64,000 bases of DNA from CBDBZX01 sp965213645 (GCA_965213645.1 CBDBZX010000008.1:248001-312000); one strand, 5' to 3'. Shown: positions 1 through 8,515, counted from the stretch's first letter. Made by a program: numbers and translations. The notes: generated by a model from the sequence alone, not told the origin.

Positions 1-384
1 GCGCGACTCTAAGTGTTTAGACATCCCCTTATGATCTGAGCCGAGTCCGCCTAAATAGACGATGTGTTTAACGCCCGCCGCCTTCGCCGCCTCAGCGAAG
101 TTCGTCGCCGCCGTGCGGTCGCGGTTTTCGAAGCCGCGCTCGGACGCGCCCATCGAGTGAATGAGGTAATACGCCGTGTGTACACCGTCAAACTTACCTT
201 TTAAGCTCTCGGGCTCGAGCACGTCGCCCTCGACAACCTCGACTTGGTCGTGATAGGAGCGCACCTTGAAACGTTCGGCGTCGCGCACCAAACAGCGCAC
301 GTCGCGTCCGTCCTCCAAAAGTCGCGGAACGAGTCGTCCGCCGATATAGCCTGTTGCCCCCGTGACTAAAATTTTTCCGTCCAT
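1..384 (-). CDS. NAD(P)-binding SDR-family oxidoreductase (3' end cut by window edge)
   Basis: The reading frame is open from the ATG at 384 down to base 1 (128 codons), so the C-terminus lies outside the window. The N-terminus carries the Rossmann dinucleotide-binding motif GATGYIGG at residues 9-16. Further on come CLVRD (after strand beta-2), a conserved YLIHSMG segment and HIVYLGGLG, typical of atypical/extended SDR proteins of the NmrA/YbjT type that bind NAD(P)H. Such proteins act as epimerases, reductases or redox sensors; the substrate cannot be told. An AAAGG sequence sits just upstream of the ATG. Confidence 0.85.
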   Translation of the reverse strand, partial: MDGKILVTGATGYIGGRLVPRLLEDGRDVRCLVRDAERFKVRSYHDQVEVVEGDVLEPESLKGKFDGVHTAYYLIHSMGASERGFENRDRTAATNFAEAAKAAGVKHIVYLGGLGSDHKGMSKHLESR

Positions 385-888
385 ACCTTTATTATGTACC
401 GCCGCGCTAGGGTAAGACAACACGCTAGGGTGCTTTCCCAGATTCGGTTGACGTTTCATACCAATTCCGATTGATTCTCTATCAATCCGAGCGAAAGAGT
501 CTTCAACCGGTGGTAACATCAACGAACAGTCGATGTGAGCTGTAGTTAACGGCATGATACGCCCGGTTGAGGACTCTCCTGCGAGCAGGAACAAAGATAC
601 GGATGGAGCGGTATGGACTATCACCGAATGCCTTGCTCGGTGATAGGGAATTTAGCGGAATCCGTATCATAGGTTTTCAGGTTGCGGTTGACTGTATCAA
701 ATGTGACAAGCAGAAAGGCTTGAGATACACAGTATCTGTGCTACGTCAGTATCTTTAGTCATCCCTCTCGAGCTTACAGAACAAAACCTAAAACCTAAAG
801 CGCCGCCGAAACTCAGATGTGAGCTTTTTCACCTCTTAATATATTGCTTTCAGCGTATATATATTAATGTAAACATAAAGGAAATAAT
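385..888. other. Intergenic stretch with transposase relic
   Basis: The stretch between the SDR gene and the GGDEF gene holds one recognisable item, a decayed transposase fragment at 567-758. The AT-rich 800-888 segment supplies the GGDEF promoter region (a TATATATATTAAT run at about 855-868) and an AAAGGA Shine-Dalgarno sequence just before the ATG at 889. Nothing else is supported. Confidence 0.5.
567..758 (+). pseudogene. IS4/IS982-like transposase remnant
   Basis: This 63-codon frame contains ALLGDREFSGIRIIGFQV, close to the block around the second catalytic Asp of IS4-type DDE transposases (usual form LLADREF). The rest of the roughly 300-aa enzyme, including the first Asp and the catalytic Glu, is missing on either side. 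I read it as a scar of a deleted insertion sequence. The exact IS family is uncertain and the frame could be fortuitous, though the DREF context is distinctive. Confidence 0.45.
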
Positions 889-1494
889 ATGTCAGAGCTA
901 CTCACTCGCCCCGATTTCGAAACCGCCCTCAACGAACTTCCCAAAGATAGTCTCGTCAGCCTCGCGCTCACCGACCTCGACCACTTCGCTGACATCAACG
1001 ACGACTACGGACGTGAAACGGGCGACGCGGTGTTGCGGCATTTGGAAGCTGTGCTTCAGGGCAGCCTTCTTGCTGACGCGCTCTTGGCCCGCTTAGGCGG
1101 CGACGAATACGCGGTGGCGCTGCCGGGGTTGCCGGCGGAGAACGCGCTGATTTTATTGGAGGAAGTCCGCACCCATTTTTCACACCGCACCCCCAACCCA
1201 AAGATTCCCCGCAAAGTTCACCTCTCGGTCGGCATCGCCAGCCGCCCACCGCACGCCAAAGACATCCCCGACCTCATGAGGGCGGCGGATGAAGCCCTGT
1301 ACCGCGCTAAAACTGAGGGTCGTGGGCGTGTCGCTATCTATGTCGAGTCGAAGATGACGCTCAAAAGTAATTACTACTCCAAAGCGAGCTTGGAGCGGCT
1401 TTCTAAGCTCTCAGATGCCCTAAGCCGTACCGAGGCGAGCCTGCTCCGTGAGGCGCTAGATGACCTCTTTGTTAAATACGGTGAAGTGCTGTGA
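889..1494 (+). CDS. Diguanylate cyclase (GGDEF) fused to a C-terminal ribbon-helix-helix domain
   Basis: The 201-aa soluble protein has no signal peptide or membrane segment. Residues ~22-150 form a GGDEF domain: metal-binding Asp29 in LTDLDHFADIND, active-site loop R68-LGGDEY (GGDEY at 70-74, an accepted GGDEF variant), then LSVGIAS and ADEALYRAK. No RxxD inhibitory I-site precedes GGDEY. Residues ~156-201 (MTLKSNYYSKASLERL, then SRTEASLLREALDDLF) match the beta strand-helix-turn-helix pattern of CopG/Arc-type RHH domains, which dimerise and bind DNA. I infer that it makes c-di-GMP or uses the nucleotide to control DNA binding. An AAAGGA ribosome site sits just upstream of the ATG. The stop overlaps the next start by 4 bp (GTGA), implying translational coupling with the deaminase. 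Confidence 0.8.
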   Translation: MSELLTRPDFETALNELPKDSLVSLALTDLDHFADINDDYGRETGDAVLRHLEAVLQGSLLADALLARLGGDEYAVALPGLPAENALILLEEVRTHFSHRTPNPKIPRKVHLSVGIASRPPHAKDIPDLMRAADEALYRAKTEGRGRVAIYVESKMTLKSNYYSKASLERLSKLSDALSRTEASLLREALDDLFVKYGEVL

Positions 1495-2144
1495 ACCCTA
1501 CAGAAGACTTGTGGGCGTCGCTGTCTCGCCCTTGGCAGGTCTGCGCCAAACTCGCTTGGGACGCCCTTTGCGCGGGCTCGTTGCCCATCGCCTCAGTTGT
1601 TACGGATAGGGAGGGGAGAGTGCTCTCGAGCGGACGAAACCGCATTTATGAGGATATGTCGCCGCCACACCTAGCCGGGCACCCGCTCGCTCACGCCGAG
1701 ATGAACGCGCTCGTGAGCTTCGATTACGCCCAGCACAGCCCCTACGAGGCTATCCTCTACACCACGACTGAGCCCTGCCCCTTATGCATGGGCGCGATCC
1801 GTATGGCGGGCGTGCGCACCTTTCACTTCGCCTCGCGTGACCCTTGGGCGGGAGGCAGCGCGATGACGGAGCAAGTGCCCTATTTGAAGCGGAAGAATAT
1901 TGTGGGTATCTCGCCGCAATCCGCCGAATTTGAGGATGTCTTGGTTACTCTGGTTGTTGAAACGTATTTACATAGAGGTGTGCTGAAAACAAATCCTGCT
2001 TTTCTCGAGGTTTACCACCGTGAGTTCCCTACGGCGGCTGCGGTAGGGGAGAGGCTCTACCAAACGGGACAACTGCGAACTTTGGCAGAGAAAAAAGCGA
2101 ACGCGCAAGAGGTTATCGGACTATTGCACGGGTTGATGAGGTAG
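1491..2144 (+). CDS. Zinc-dependent nucleoside/nucleobase deaminase (CMP/dCMP deaminase fold)
   Basis: A 217-aa cytosolic enzyme of the cytidine/deoxycytidylate deaminase superfamily. The zinc site and proton shuttle are intact: HAE at 68-70 and PCPLC at 95-99 (Cys96, Cys99), the HAE...PCxxC pattern shared by TadA, guanine deaminase and related enzymes. It is longer than TadA (~150 aa); the C-terminal ~80 residues are extra, and the N-terminal SRPWQVCAKLAWDAL helix resembles nucleoside-deaminase family members rather than tRNA deaminases. The substrate (guanine, cytosine or another) cannot be decided. It starts at GTG within the last codons of the GGDEF gene and is co-translated with it. Confidence 0.8.
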   Translation: MNPTEDLWASLSRPWQVCAKLAWDALCAGSLPIASVVTDREGRVLSSGRNRIYEDMSPPHLAGHPLAHAEMNALVSFDYAQHSPYEAILYTTTEPCPLCMGAIRMAGVRTFHFASRDPWAGGSAMTEQVPYLKRKNIVGISPQSAEFEDVLVTLVVETYLHRGVLKTNPAFLEVYHREFPTAAAVGERLYQTGQLRTLAEKKANAQEVIGLLHGLMR

Positions 2145-2153
2145 CTCAGAGCT

Positions 2154-2600
2154 TCACAATCTCGCAATCAGCCTACCCGTTTGCCATCCATGAAAGAGGT
2201 CAAAAAGGAGCAAGAAGGCCCCTTGAATCACGACGCCAACCCCGTTTCCTCTCGCAAACACATTGTCCACACCGAAGGTCACAATGAGCCCCACGCCCAC
2301 CGCTACATAGAGTACGTCGAGCCCCGCGTTGATAAAGAGCAAGCGCCGCAGCCGCCGCGCCTCTTCGATTTGCAAACGAGTATCATTGGGGTCGTCAAGT
2401 CGGGCGACTTTGCGGCGCATCCCGAGCTGTCCGAAAAAGGCGATGCCTGCGTCAATGACGCCCCAAACGACGCCTTGTAAACCGATACCTTGCCAAAAAG
2501 GGTCGCTAAGAAGAAGCATCAGCGCAACGCCGCCGAAGATACTAAACGCGCTCCAGCCGAAAAGCTGGGTGCTGATGCGGGTTTGATAGTGCCAAATCAT
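2154..2600 (-). CDS. Uncharacterised four-helix membrane protein
   Basis: A 148-aa protein with four likely membrane segments at about residues 16-32, 42-60, 88-107 and 123-140, and a charged cytoplasmic loop between helices 2 and 3 (RRKVARLDDPNDTRLQIEEA). No catalytic motif is visible. It is probably one of the small DUF-type inner-membrane proteins common in Deinococcota and Bacteroidetes. It converges on the deaminase gene with only 9 bases between stops. No strong ribosome site precedes the ATG. Confidence 0.6.
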   Translation of the reverse strand: MIWHYQTRISTQLFGWSAFSIFGGVALMLLLSDPFWQGIGLQGVVWGVIDAGIAFFGQLGMRRKVARLDDPNDTRLQIEEARRLRRLLFINAGLDVLYVAVGVGLIVTFGVDNVFARGNGVGVVIQGAFLLLFDLFHGWQTGRLIARL

Positions 2601-2755
2601 AGTGTGAGAGTCATCTAGTTTGAAATGCCTTCAGTCAATAGGTAGCTTGATACATGCTTGAGGAAATGACGAATGCTGAAATCCATTTTGTGTCTCGAGT
2701 TGCTCATAGCTTTAGTGTATGCAATTGTGAGCAGAGGCAACGGGAGTTGGAGGGG

Positions 2756-3619
2756 TCAAGGTAACAAGAAGGTGCAGAGTATGGTGACAAACCTCTCCGG
2801 CGCTTCACGCGGAACCCAGTGACCGCAGCCTTGCAAAAGCTCTAAGTTCACATTAGGTATCCGTTCGGAGGCCCGTTTAGCGCGTTTGGCGGGTACGACG
2901 AGGTCTTTAGTGCCGTGTATGAGGAGCGTCGGTACGTGCAACTCGGGGAGCCTAGCAGCGTAGTTCGTCTTGAGCTGCAGCGGTCCCATCTCGCCGCGCA
3001 GCCAGGTCATGAAGGCGCGTTCGCTCCCCGCCTTGCTCAGCGGTTCGCGTATCTCCTTGACGAGTTCGTCTGTAAGGTTGTCTGAATTGCCAAACACGAG
3101 GTTTTTGAGGTAGAGCGGTAAGAGCCCGCGAATACTGCGCAAACTGCGCCACACGACCTTGGCGAGACCTGGCGTGCGTAGGGCGAGGTAAGGAAGAAGC
3201 GGCACGTGCACCGCGCCAGAGAGCGCGTATGAGCTAACCAAAACGAGTTTGGAGACGCGCTCAGGGTGCTGTAAAGTAAACCCGAGCGAGATGCCGCCAC
3301 CCTTGGAGAAGCCGACCAACGCGATTTGCTCTAAGTCTAAAGTATCCAAGAAGTGTTCTAAAAAAGTGATGTAGCCTTCGGTGCTGTAGGGTTCGGGAAG
3401 GGGGGTGCTCGAGCCGTACCCCGGCAAGTCCGGCACAATCACGTCGAAATGTTTCGCTAAAGGCGCGATGCTTGGTCCATACGTCAGTGTGCCATGTCCT
3501 AAAGTAAAGCCGTGTAAAAGAACAAGAGGTTGCCCGCGACCTGTTCGCACATAGCTTATCGTGCGTCCGTCTATTTCTACCTCGTTCCAGGTATTACCCC
3601 AGCGACCCTCGTCGTTCAC
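2756..3619 (-). CDS. Alpha/beta-hydrolase
   Basis: A 287-aa single-domain alpha/beta hydrolase. The oxyanion region is LLHGFTLG (~34-41), the nucleophile elbow is VGFSKGG (Ser105), the acid lies in HGTKDLVVP (~235-243), and the catalytic His is in GCGHWVPREAPERF near the C-terminus. These families hydrolyse esters, epoxides, haloalkanes or C-C bonds, and the substrate is not predictable. The GTG start follows AAGAGGT, which could serve as a ribosome site. No operon partner: the next genes on this strand are more than 150 bp away. Confidence 0.8.
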   Translation of the reverse strand: MNDEGRWGNTWNEVEIDGRTISYVRTGRGQPLVLLHGFTLGHGTLTYGPSIAPLAKHFDVIVPDLPGYGSSTPLPEPYSTEGYITFLEHFLDTLDLEQIALVGFSKGGGISLGFTLQHPERVSKLVLVSSYALSGAVHVPLLPYLALRTPGLAKVVWRSLRSIRGLLPLYLKNLVFGNSDNLTDELVKEIREPLSKAGSERAFMTWLRGEMGPLQLKTNYAARLPELHVPTLLIHGTKDLVVPAKRAKRASERIPNVNLELLQGCGHWVPREAPERFVTILCTFLLP

Positions 3620-3803
3620 ACCTCTTAGCTTCGCCTAATTCCTGACATGAACGAGTGGCTTACCTTACGGAGTATAGACGTACAGGTCGAAATACCTGAG
3701 AGAGAAGCAACAGATATTAACAAACCGTTTCTTACTTCCTACTTCCTACTTTCCCCAACCCTTACTGTTCCCTCGAGTAGCCACACAGCGCCGGATTCAA
3801 CCT

Positions 3804-4928
3804 TTAATCCCGCAACTCACACCCCTTGAGCGTCTCTTTAATCAGCCAGTCCACCACCTTTTTCGGGTCGCCTGTCTCCTCAAAAATGGCGAGCTGTTGG
3901 TCGGCTGAAGAGCCGCGCTCGAGGATGGTAAAGACGTGCTCGACCTCTTTGCGCGTGCCGAGTTCGTCCAGAACATCATCTACAAATTCGACGAGTTCGT
4001 GGAGCAAATCCTTGGTAGGGACCTCTACGCGCTTGCCGAAGTCTACGAGCTTGCCCTGAACGCCGTAGCGCACCGCCCGCCACTTGTTCTCTTCGATGAG
4101 GTGCAAGGGGTAGGTGCGAAAGGTGATGTTGTCGGTGCGCATCTTGTAGTGTTTCAGAACCAAGGCTTGAAAGATTGCCGCACAGCAGATGGCGTCGTCT
4201 ACGTGCGTGCAGAGGTCGCAGATGCGAAACTCCAGGGTCGAGTAGGAATGATGTGGACGCAAGTCCCAGTAAATTTTTGAGCCGTCGGGGATGCAATTCG
4301 TCTGCACTAAGACGTTGATGAAGTCGTCGTATTCGGCTCTCGAGTTGAATTCGATAGGCAGCCCCGTACGCGGAAAGTGCTTGAAGATCGCGCTGCGGTA
4401 GCTGTGCAGTCCGGTGTTGCGCCCTTCCCAAAAGGGCGACGAGGACGAGAGCGCTAGGACGTGCGGCGTGAAGTAGCGCAGGGTGTTCATCGCGTCCACC
4501 GCGAAGCCCTTGTCTTCGATGCCGATATGCACGTGCATTCCGAAAATGAGGAGCTGCCGCGCCAAAACCTGCATGTCCTCTAAAAGCCCTTCGTAGCGCT
4601 CGTATGGGGTGATCTCTTGCGATTCCCAGGTCGAGAAGGGGTGCGTGCCCGCCGCTGCGATGCGTGCGCCCCGGCTCTTGGCGAGTTCGCTGACCTTGCA
4701 GCGCAAGTCTACGAGTTCGCTTCTGGCGTCTTGCACGTTGTCACAGACCGATGTGCCGATTTCGACCATGCTCTGATGCAGTTCGGGCTGAATCTCGAGC
4801 TCGCGCAAGACGCTGTGGTCGCCCTCTAAAAATTGCGTGATGTAGCTTTTAAGCTCGCGTGTTTCGGGGTCAACGATTTGGTACTCTTCCTCAATCCCGA
4901 TGGTTAAGGAGGGGGCTTTTAGGGACAT
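3804..4928 (-). CDS. GCS2-type carboxylate-amine ligase (YbdK-like glutamate-cysteine ligase)
   Basis: A 374-aa enzyme of the glutamate-cysteine ligase type 2 family, ATP-dependent ligases that couple a carboxylate to an amine. The family signature is present: GIEEEYQIVD near the N-terminus, GTHPFSTW, the HVHIGI metal/substrate segment, SSSPFWEGRNTGLHSYR and the C-terminal DLRPHHSYSTLEFRICD block. I chose the ATG at 4928 because GAGAGGAG lies 6 bases upstream; the frame stays open six codons further but without a ribosome site. A partial copy of the 79-bp repeat begins about 20 bases upstream. The true product (gamma-glutamylcysteine or another amide) is unknown. Confidence 0.85.
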   Translation of the reverse strand: MSLKAPSLTIGIEEEYQIVDPETRELKSYITQFLEGDHSVLRELEIQPELHQSMVEIGTSVCDNVQDARSELVDLRCKVSELAKSRGARIAAAGTHPFSTWESQEITPYERYEGLLEDMQVLARQLLIFGMHVHIGIEDKGFAVDAMNTLRYFTPHVLALSSSSPFWEGRNTGLHSYRSAIFKHFPRTGLPIEFNSRAEYDDFINVLVQTNCIPDGSKIYWDLRPHHSYSTLEFRICDLCTHVDDAICCAAIFQALVLKHYKMRTDNITFRTYPLHLIEENKWRAVRYGVQGKLVDFGKRVEVPTKDLLHELVEFVDDVLDELGTRKEVEHVFTILERGSSADQQLAIFEETGDPKKVVDWLIKETLKGCELRD

Positions 4929-4946
4929 GGCGCTCCTCTCGAGCAC

Positions 4947-4990
4947 AGCAGGTAGTATCTGGTCAAAAACGCTCTCATCCGAAGACAGGC
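4947..4990 (+). repeat. Partial copy of 79-bp TIR element
   Basis: AGCAGGTAGTATCTGGTCA followed by AAACGCTCTCA matches the left half of the element seen complete at 31124, 43436 and 57705, and inverted at 11038. The right half and its inverted terminus are not recognisable. It abuts the ribosome site of the GCS2 gene. Confidence 0.55.
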
Positions 4991-5068
4991 TAGGCCAATA
5001 GTACCGGATTTTTGTGCTGTGTGCGTTATATCACATCTTTGTGGCTCGAGCCCTCACTCGGCGCTTCA

Positions 5069-5095
5069 TAGGGGTGGGTTTCAAACCCACCCCTA
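5069..5095. repeat. Perfect palindrome, 13-bp arms
   Basis: Arms TAGGGGTGGGTTT and AAACCCACCCCTA are separated by one base. There is no T-tract on either side, so a classical terminator is unlikely. It resembles widespread GTAGGGG...CCCCTAC intergenic palindromes. Confidence 0.75.
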
Positions 5096-5239
5096 CCACG
5101 TTACTACGTTCTCTAAGTAGGAGCGCGGAAATAATCTAAACCGAAAAAGTACACGGTTCTTGCCTTGAGCGTAAAACTTCAGCAAAATAGTTCAGGTTAT
5201 TTAGGCAGGAGTACTCACACCGATAAACTGTACCGCTTT

Positions 5240-5267
5240 GTAGGGGCGATTTATGAATCGCCCCTAC
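5240..5267. repeat. Perfect hairpin, 12-bp arms, at the 3' end of the CNNM gene
   Basis: Arms GTAGGGGCGATT and AATCGCCCCTAC flank a TATG loop. Its last base is the last base of the downstream CNNM-type gene's stop codon, so it may act as a transcript end or mRNA-stabilising hairpin on the minus strand. Confidence 0.7.
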
Positions 5268-6589
5268 TATTCGTTATCTTTAGGGGACTGTGTCAGGCGC
5301 ACCTCTTGAATCACCAAGCCCTCGACCTCTTCCGCGTAGAGGTGAACCTCTTGCACCGCCGCCTCGTCGCCAACTTGGGGCGGACGCCCTAACTCGTCTA
5401 ACAGGAGCCCCGCAATTGTATCGGAGGTTTCCGAAGCGAGGTCAAAGCCATGATGCTCGTTAAGGTCGTCTAAGAGCACGTCACCGCGCACCAACAAGGT
5501 GTTGTCACCCAGCCTCCGCACGCTCGGCGTCTCCCGGTCGAACTCGTCTTGCACCTCGCCGACGACCTCCTCGAGCAAATCCTCCAACGTGACGATGCCC
5601 GCTGTGCCGCCGAACTCGTCCATCACCACCGCCATATGAACCTTGAGACGCTTAAAGGACTCCAAGAGGTTCTCCGCCGCCATCCCCTCGGGCACGCGCG
5701 GCGCACGGCGAACGAGCGAGCGCAGGTCGAAGGGCTCCGCTGATTGTTGCGTTTGCTGGCGGATGAAGTCCTTGATGTGCAAGAGCCCGGTGATGTGGTC
5801 TAAGTCGCCTTCGTAAACGGGAAAGCGGCTGTGCTGACCTTCGCGGATGAGGTTGATCAAATCTTCTTTGGTGCTGTCAGCGCTCAGACCGAGCACGCGC
5901 GGGCGCGGCGTCATCAGTTGACCCACGTCGCGCTCGCTGAAGTCGAAGATGTTGCCGATGAGTTCTTGTTGCTCGCTCTCTAACGCGCCCGCCTCGCTCG
6001 ACTCGCCGACGATGAGTTCCAACTCCTGCGGCGTATAAACCCGGCTGTGCGCGTCGGGCTCGGGGATGCGCAGCGCTTTCATCAGCAGCGTCCCTGCGCC
6101 GTTCAAGAGCCACACCGCCGGATAAAACACCGTCCCCATCACCTGCATGGGCCTCGCGACCTGGAAAGAGGTCTTTTCGGGCGACTGAAGCGCGAGCGCT
6201 TTGGGAATCATCTCGCCGATAACGACGTGAAAGTAGGTGAGGAACGCTACGGCGACTATGGTGCCGATGGTGTGCGACGCGGCGTAGCCTAAGCCGCCGT
6301 AGCGCTCCAGTGGTCCATAGAGCCAGCCCGCGATGGACTGCTCGCCGTACATGCCTAGGCCGATACTCGCCAAAGTGATGCCGAGTTGCGCGATGGCGAT
6401 GTAGTGATCTTGATTTTCGGCGCTCGAGAGAACGCGCTGCACGTAGCGGGCAACGGAGCTTCCCTCTTCAGCGTACTTTTCGATGCGGGTGCGCCTCGAG
6501 CCCACAATGGCAAACTCTGCCGCGACAAAGAGCCCGTTAAGCAAGATGAGCACGATAATGACTAGGATAGGAAGCAGAACGCTCATCAT
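5267..6589 (-). CDS. CNNM/CorC-family membrane protein (hemolysin-C-like, DUF21-CBS-CorC_HlyC)
   Basis: A 440-aa inner-membrane protein of the CNNM/CorC family, linked to Mg2+/Co2+ transport or its regulation. The order is: DUF21 transmembrane domain (~1-200; hydrophobic N-terminus MMSVLLPILVIIVLILLNGL), two CBS modules (~215-340; TPRPRVLGL, SRFPVYEGDLDHITGLL, VVMDEFGGTAGIVTLEDLLEE) and a C-terminal CorC_HlyC domain (~355-430). Its start overlaps the stop of the paralogue upstream by 4 bp, so the two are one transcription unit and probably form a complex or heterodimer. Confidence 0.9.
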   Translation of the reverse strand: MMSVLLPILVIIVLILLNGLFVAAEFAIVGSRRTRIEKYAEEGSSVARYVQRVLSSAENQDHYIAIAQLGITLASIGLGMYGEQSIAGWLYGPLERYGGLGYAASHTIGTIVAVAFLTYFHVVIGEMIPKALALQSPEKTSFQVARPMQVMGTVFYPAVWLLNGAGTLLMKALRIPEPDAHSRVYTPQELELIVGESSEAGALESEQQELIGNIFDFSERDVGQLMTPRPRVLGLSADSTKEDLINLIREGQHSRFPVYEGDLDHITGLLHIKDFIRQQTQQSAEPFDLRSLVRRAPRVPEGMAAENLLESFKRLKVHMAVVMDEFGGTAGIVTLEDLLEEVVGEVQDEFDRETPSVRRLGDNTLLVRGDVLLDDLNEHHGFDLASETSDTIAGLLLDELGRPPQVGDEAAVQEVHLYAEEVEGLVIQEVRLTQSPKDNE

Positions 6590-7947
6590 GCTCGTTCCAC
6601 CTTTTGCTCAGTTGTTTCTTCGGGTCTTTCCTCAGCCGTTTGTTCTTCGGGCATATCCTCGATCTCTTTACGGGCCTCACCCTCGGTCGGCGCACTCAGG
6701 CTCACCTCGGTCACGGCGCGTTCCTTGACCTCTTCGGCGCGGAGGGAGACGCCCGCGACGCGCACCGTTTCGCCCGCTTCGGGGACGTGCTCGAGCCGCT
6801 CCACCACCAACCCGCCGATCGTATCGACTTCGCCCGTCGGCAAGGTTAAGAGGAGCTTGTCGTTTACCGCCGATACGAGCAAGTCGCCGCGCAGATAGAC
6901 GCGCCCGTCCTCGGCGTAGCGCACCGCCTCGGCCTCGTAATCGAACTCGTCTTGCAACTCGCCCACGACCTCTTCGATAATGTCCTCTAAGGTCACAAGC
7001 CCCGCCGTGCCGCCATGTTCGTCGAATAAAACCGCCATGTAGCGCCCCTCCCTTCGCAGTACGTCCCAGAGGTCGCTCACGGTGATGGACTCGGGGTAAA
7101 GGGGCAATTCACGGACGATCTCTTTAAGATCGCCTTCGGGGTTATCCTGCGCAAAGGCGAAGAGGTCGCGCAAATGAATCATCCCCACCACCTTGTCCAC
7201 GTTGCCCTCGACTGCCGGAAAGCGCATGTGCGGCGAGTCTACGAGCTTGGCTAAGAGGTCGGCGGGCGTGTCCTCTAAGGGCGCAACCACCATGCGCGTA
7301 CGCGGAATCATGATCTGCCGTGCCACTAGGGTTTCGATGCGCAAAACGTTCTGGAGCATCTCCCGTTCGCCCGCGTCGATGAAGCCGCCTTGAGCGCTCT
7401 CCCGGACGAGGCGCTCCAACTCCTCGGGTGAATGAACGTGCTCCTCTTCAATATTTTGCTCCGCCCCAAACGATTTGAGTAGCGCTAAGGCCGAGCCGTT
7501 CAAGAGCCAAATAAAGGGGCGCAAAATCCAGAGCGAGACGCGCATGGGCGGTGTGGTGAGGAGCGCTAAGCGTTCGGGGTAGCGCACGGCGACGGACTTG
7601 GGCAAGAGTTCGCCCAAAATCACCTGCAAGGTCGTGAGGAGAAGCAGCACGACGATGGCGGCTACCGAGTAGGCCGCCGCCTCTTGCAAGCCGCCGAAAT
7701 TCACGAAGAGCGGGCTCAGATAGGGGCCGAGCTGCGCTTGACCGTAGAAGCCAATCACCAGGCTCGAGAGCGTAATCCCTACCTGGCACGCCGCGATGTA
7801 GCGGTCGAGTTCCTCCCGGTTCTCCAACACGCCCAGGAGCGACTTCGCCACGCGGCTCCCCTCGGCGGCGCGTTCTTGCACGCGCGTGCGCCGCGCACTG
7901 ACCGCCGCAAACTCCGCCGCGACGTAGAGCGCGTTGGCAGCGAGCAA
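6586..7947 (-). CDS. CNNM/CorC-family membrane protein, upstream paralogue (start uncertain)
   Basis: The same architecture as its neighbour: DUF21 membrane domain, CBS pair (IPRTRMVVAPLED, LFDEHGGTAGLVTLEDIIEE), CorC_HlyC domain, then an acidic Glu-rich tail. Counting from the TTG at 7947 gives 453 aa, but this start cuts into the first membrane helix. The upstream codons read on as hydrophobic LLIIFAVIVFL with no ATG, GTG or TTG before a TAG. An ATG at 7982 is one base out of frame. Either an ATT/TTG start is used or a single-base frameshift lies near 7977. Family members normally begin about ten residues earlier. Confidence 0.85.
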   Translation of the reverse strand: MLAANALYVAAEFAAVSARRTRVQERAAEGSRVAKSLLGVLENREELDRYIAACQVGITLSSLVIGFYGQAQLGPYLSPLFVNFGGLQEAAAYSVAAIVVLLLLTTLQVILGELLPKSVAVRYPERLALLTTPPMRVSLWILRPFIWLLNGSALALLKSFGAEQNIEEEHVHSPEELERLVRESAQGGFIDAGEREMLQNVLRIETLVARQIMIPRTRMVVAPLEDTPADLLAKLVDSPHMRFPAVEGNVDKVVGMIHLRDLFAFAQDNPEGDLKEIVRELPLYPESITVSDLWDVLRREGRYMAVLFDEHGGTAGLVTLEDIIEEVVGELQDEFDYEAEAVRYAEDGRVYLRGDLLVSAVNDKLLLTLPTGEVDTIGGLVVERLEHVPEAGETVRVAGVSLRAEEVKERAVTEVSLSAPTEGEARKEIEDMPEEQTAEERPEETTEQKVERA

Positions 7948-8176
7948 AAAGACGATGACCGCGAAGATAATAAGTAATTCATGTTGAAAGGCTCGAGCTA
8001 AAACCCCACGCTACCTCTGAGTGACCCCGTTTACTATTCATGCGCCCGAGTATACCAGGGGGAGAGGTCACGCCTTTGTAGCTGTGTGAGGGGGGTGGCT
8101 CGAGGTAGCGTGTGAGCTAGGGACAAAGAGGTCACGGCGGCGCGGGTTAGTGCGCGAGGTAAGAAGCGCTAAAAAA

Positions 8177-8196
8177 CAAGGGGTTGTAGCCCCTTG
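8177..8196. repeat. Small hairpin CAAGGGG/CCCCTTG
   Basis: Seven-base perfect arms flank TTGTAG, in the gap between the CNNM gene pair and the lipoprotein gene. It is related in sequence to the 24-bp palindrome at 57904. Confidence 0.55.
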
Positions 8197-8240
8197 CAAT
8201 AAAGCTATTAAGTTCAAATGGAGGCGTGTGGCTCGAACCC

Positions 8241-8507
8241 CTATCTATTCAGCCCCGGATTGAGGTTATTAAAAACCGCAAAAAAGTTGTACGGGTCGAG
8301 GTCTTTATACTGGTGCGGGACGCGGTTTTTAGCGGCGAACACGTCAGGTGTATCACTGCGCAAATCTTCGGGCGGCACGATCACGCCGACGCCAACGTAG
8401 TCCACATTGCGCTCGGTTGCGCTCGTCGGGGCTTGCTGCGTTTCAGGACCGCACGCACTTAGAAGTAGGCTGAGCAGCAAGAGGCTGAGGAATCCGGTAA
8501 GTTTCAT
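8241..8507 (-). CDS. Small lipoprotein of unknown function
   Basis: An 88-aa secreted lipoprotein: a Leu-rich signal peptide ends in the lipobox LLSAC (Cys19), then a short polar mature part of about 70 residues with no known domain (VDYVGVGVIVPPEDL, DLDPYNFFAVFNNLNPGLNR). The start follows a TATAAT box by 8 bases, suggesting a leaderless transcript. GGAG lies in the same gap and could be read as a ribosome site. It is next to another lipoprotein gene on the same strand. Confidence 0.65.
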   Translation of the reverse strand: MKLTGFLSLLLLSLLLSACGPETQQAPTSATERNVDYVGVGVIVPPEDLRSDTPDVFAAKNRVPHQYKDLDPYNFFAVFNNLNPGLNR

Positions 8508-8515
8508 ATCGCTCC

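Larger units (their letters stand above)
4929..5266. other. Intergenic region with a partial 79-bp repeat and two perfect hairpins
   Basis: It holds a degenerate half-copy of the 79-bp repeat (about 4947-4990) and two palindromes sharing TAGGGG...CCCCTA ends (5069-5095 and 5240-5267). No credible gene is seen. Confidence 0.6.
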
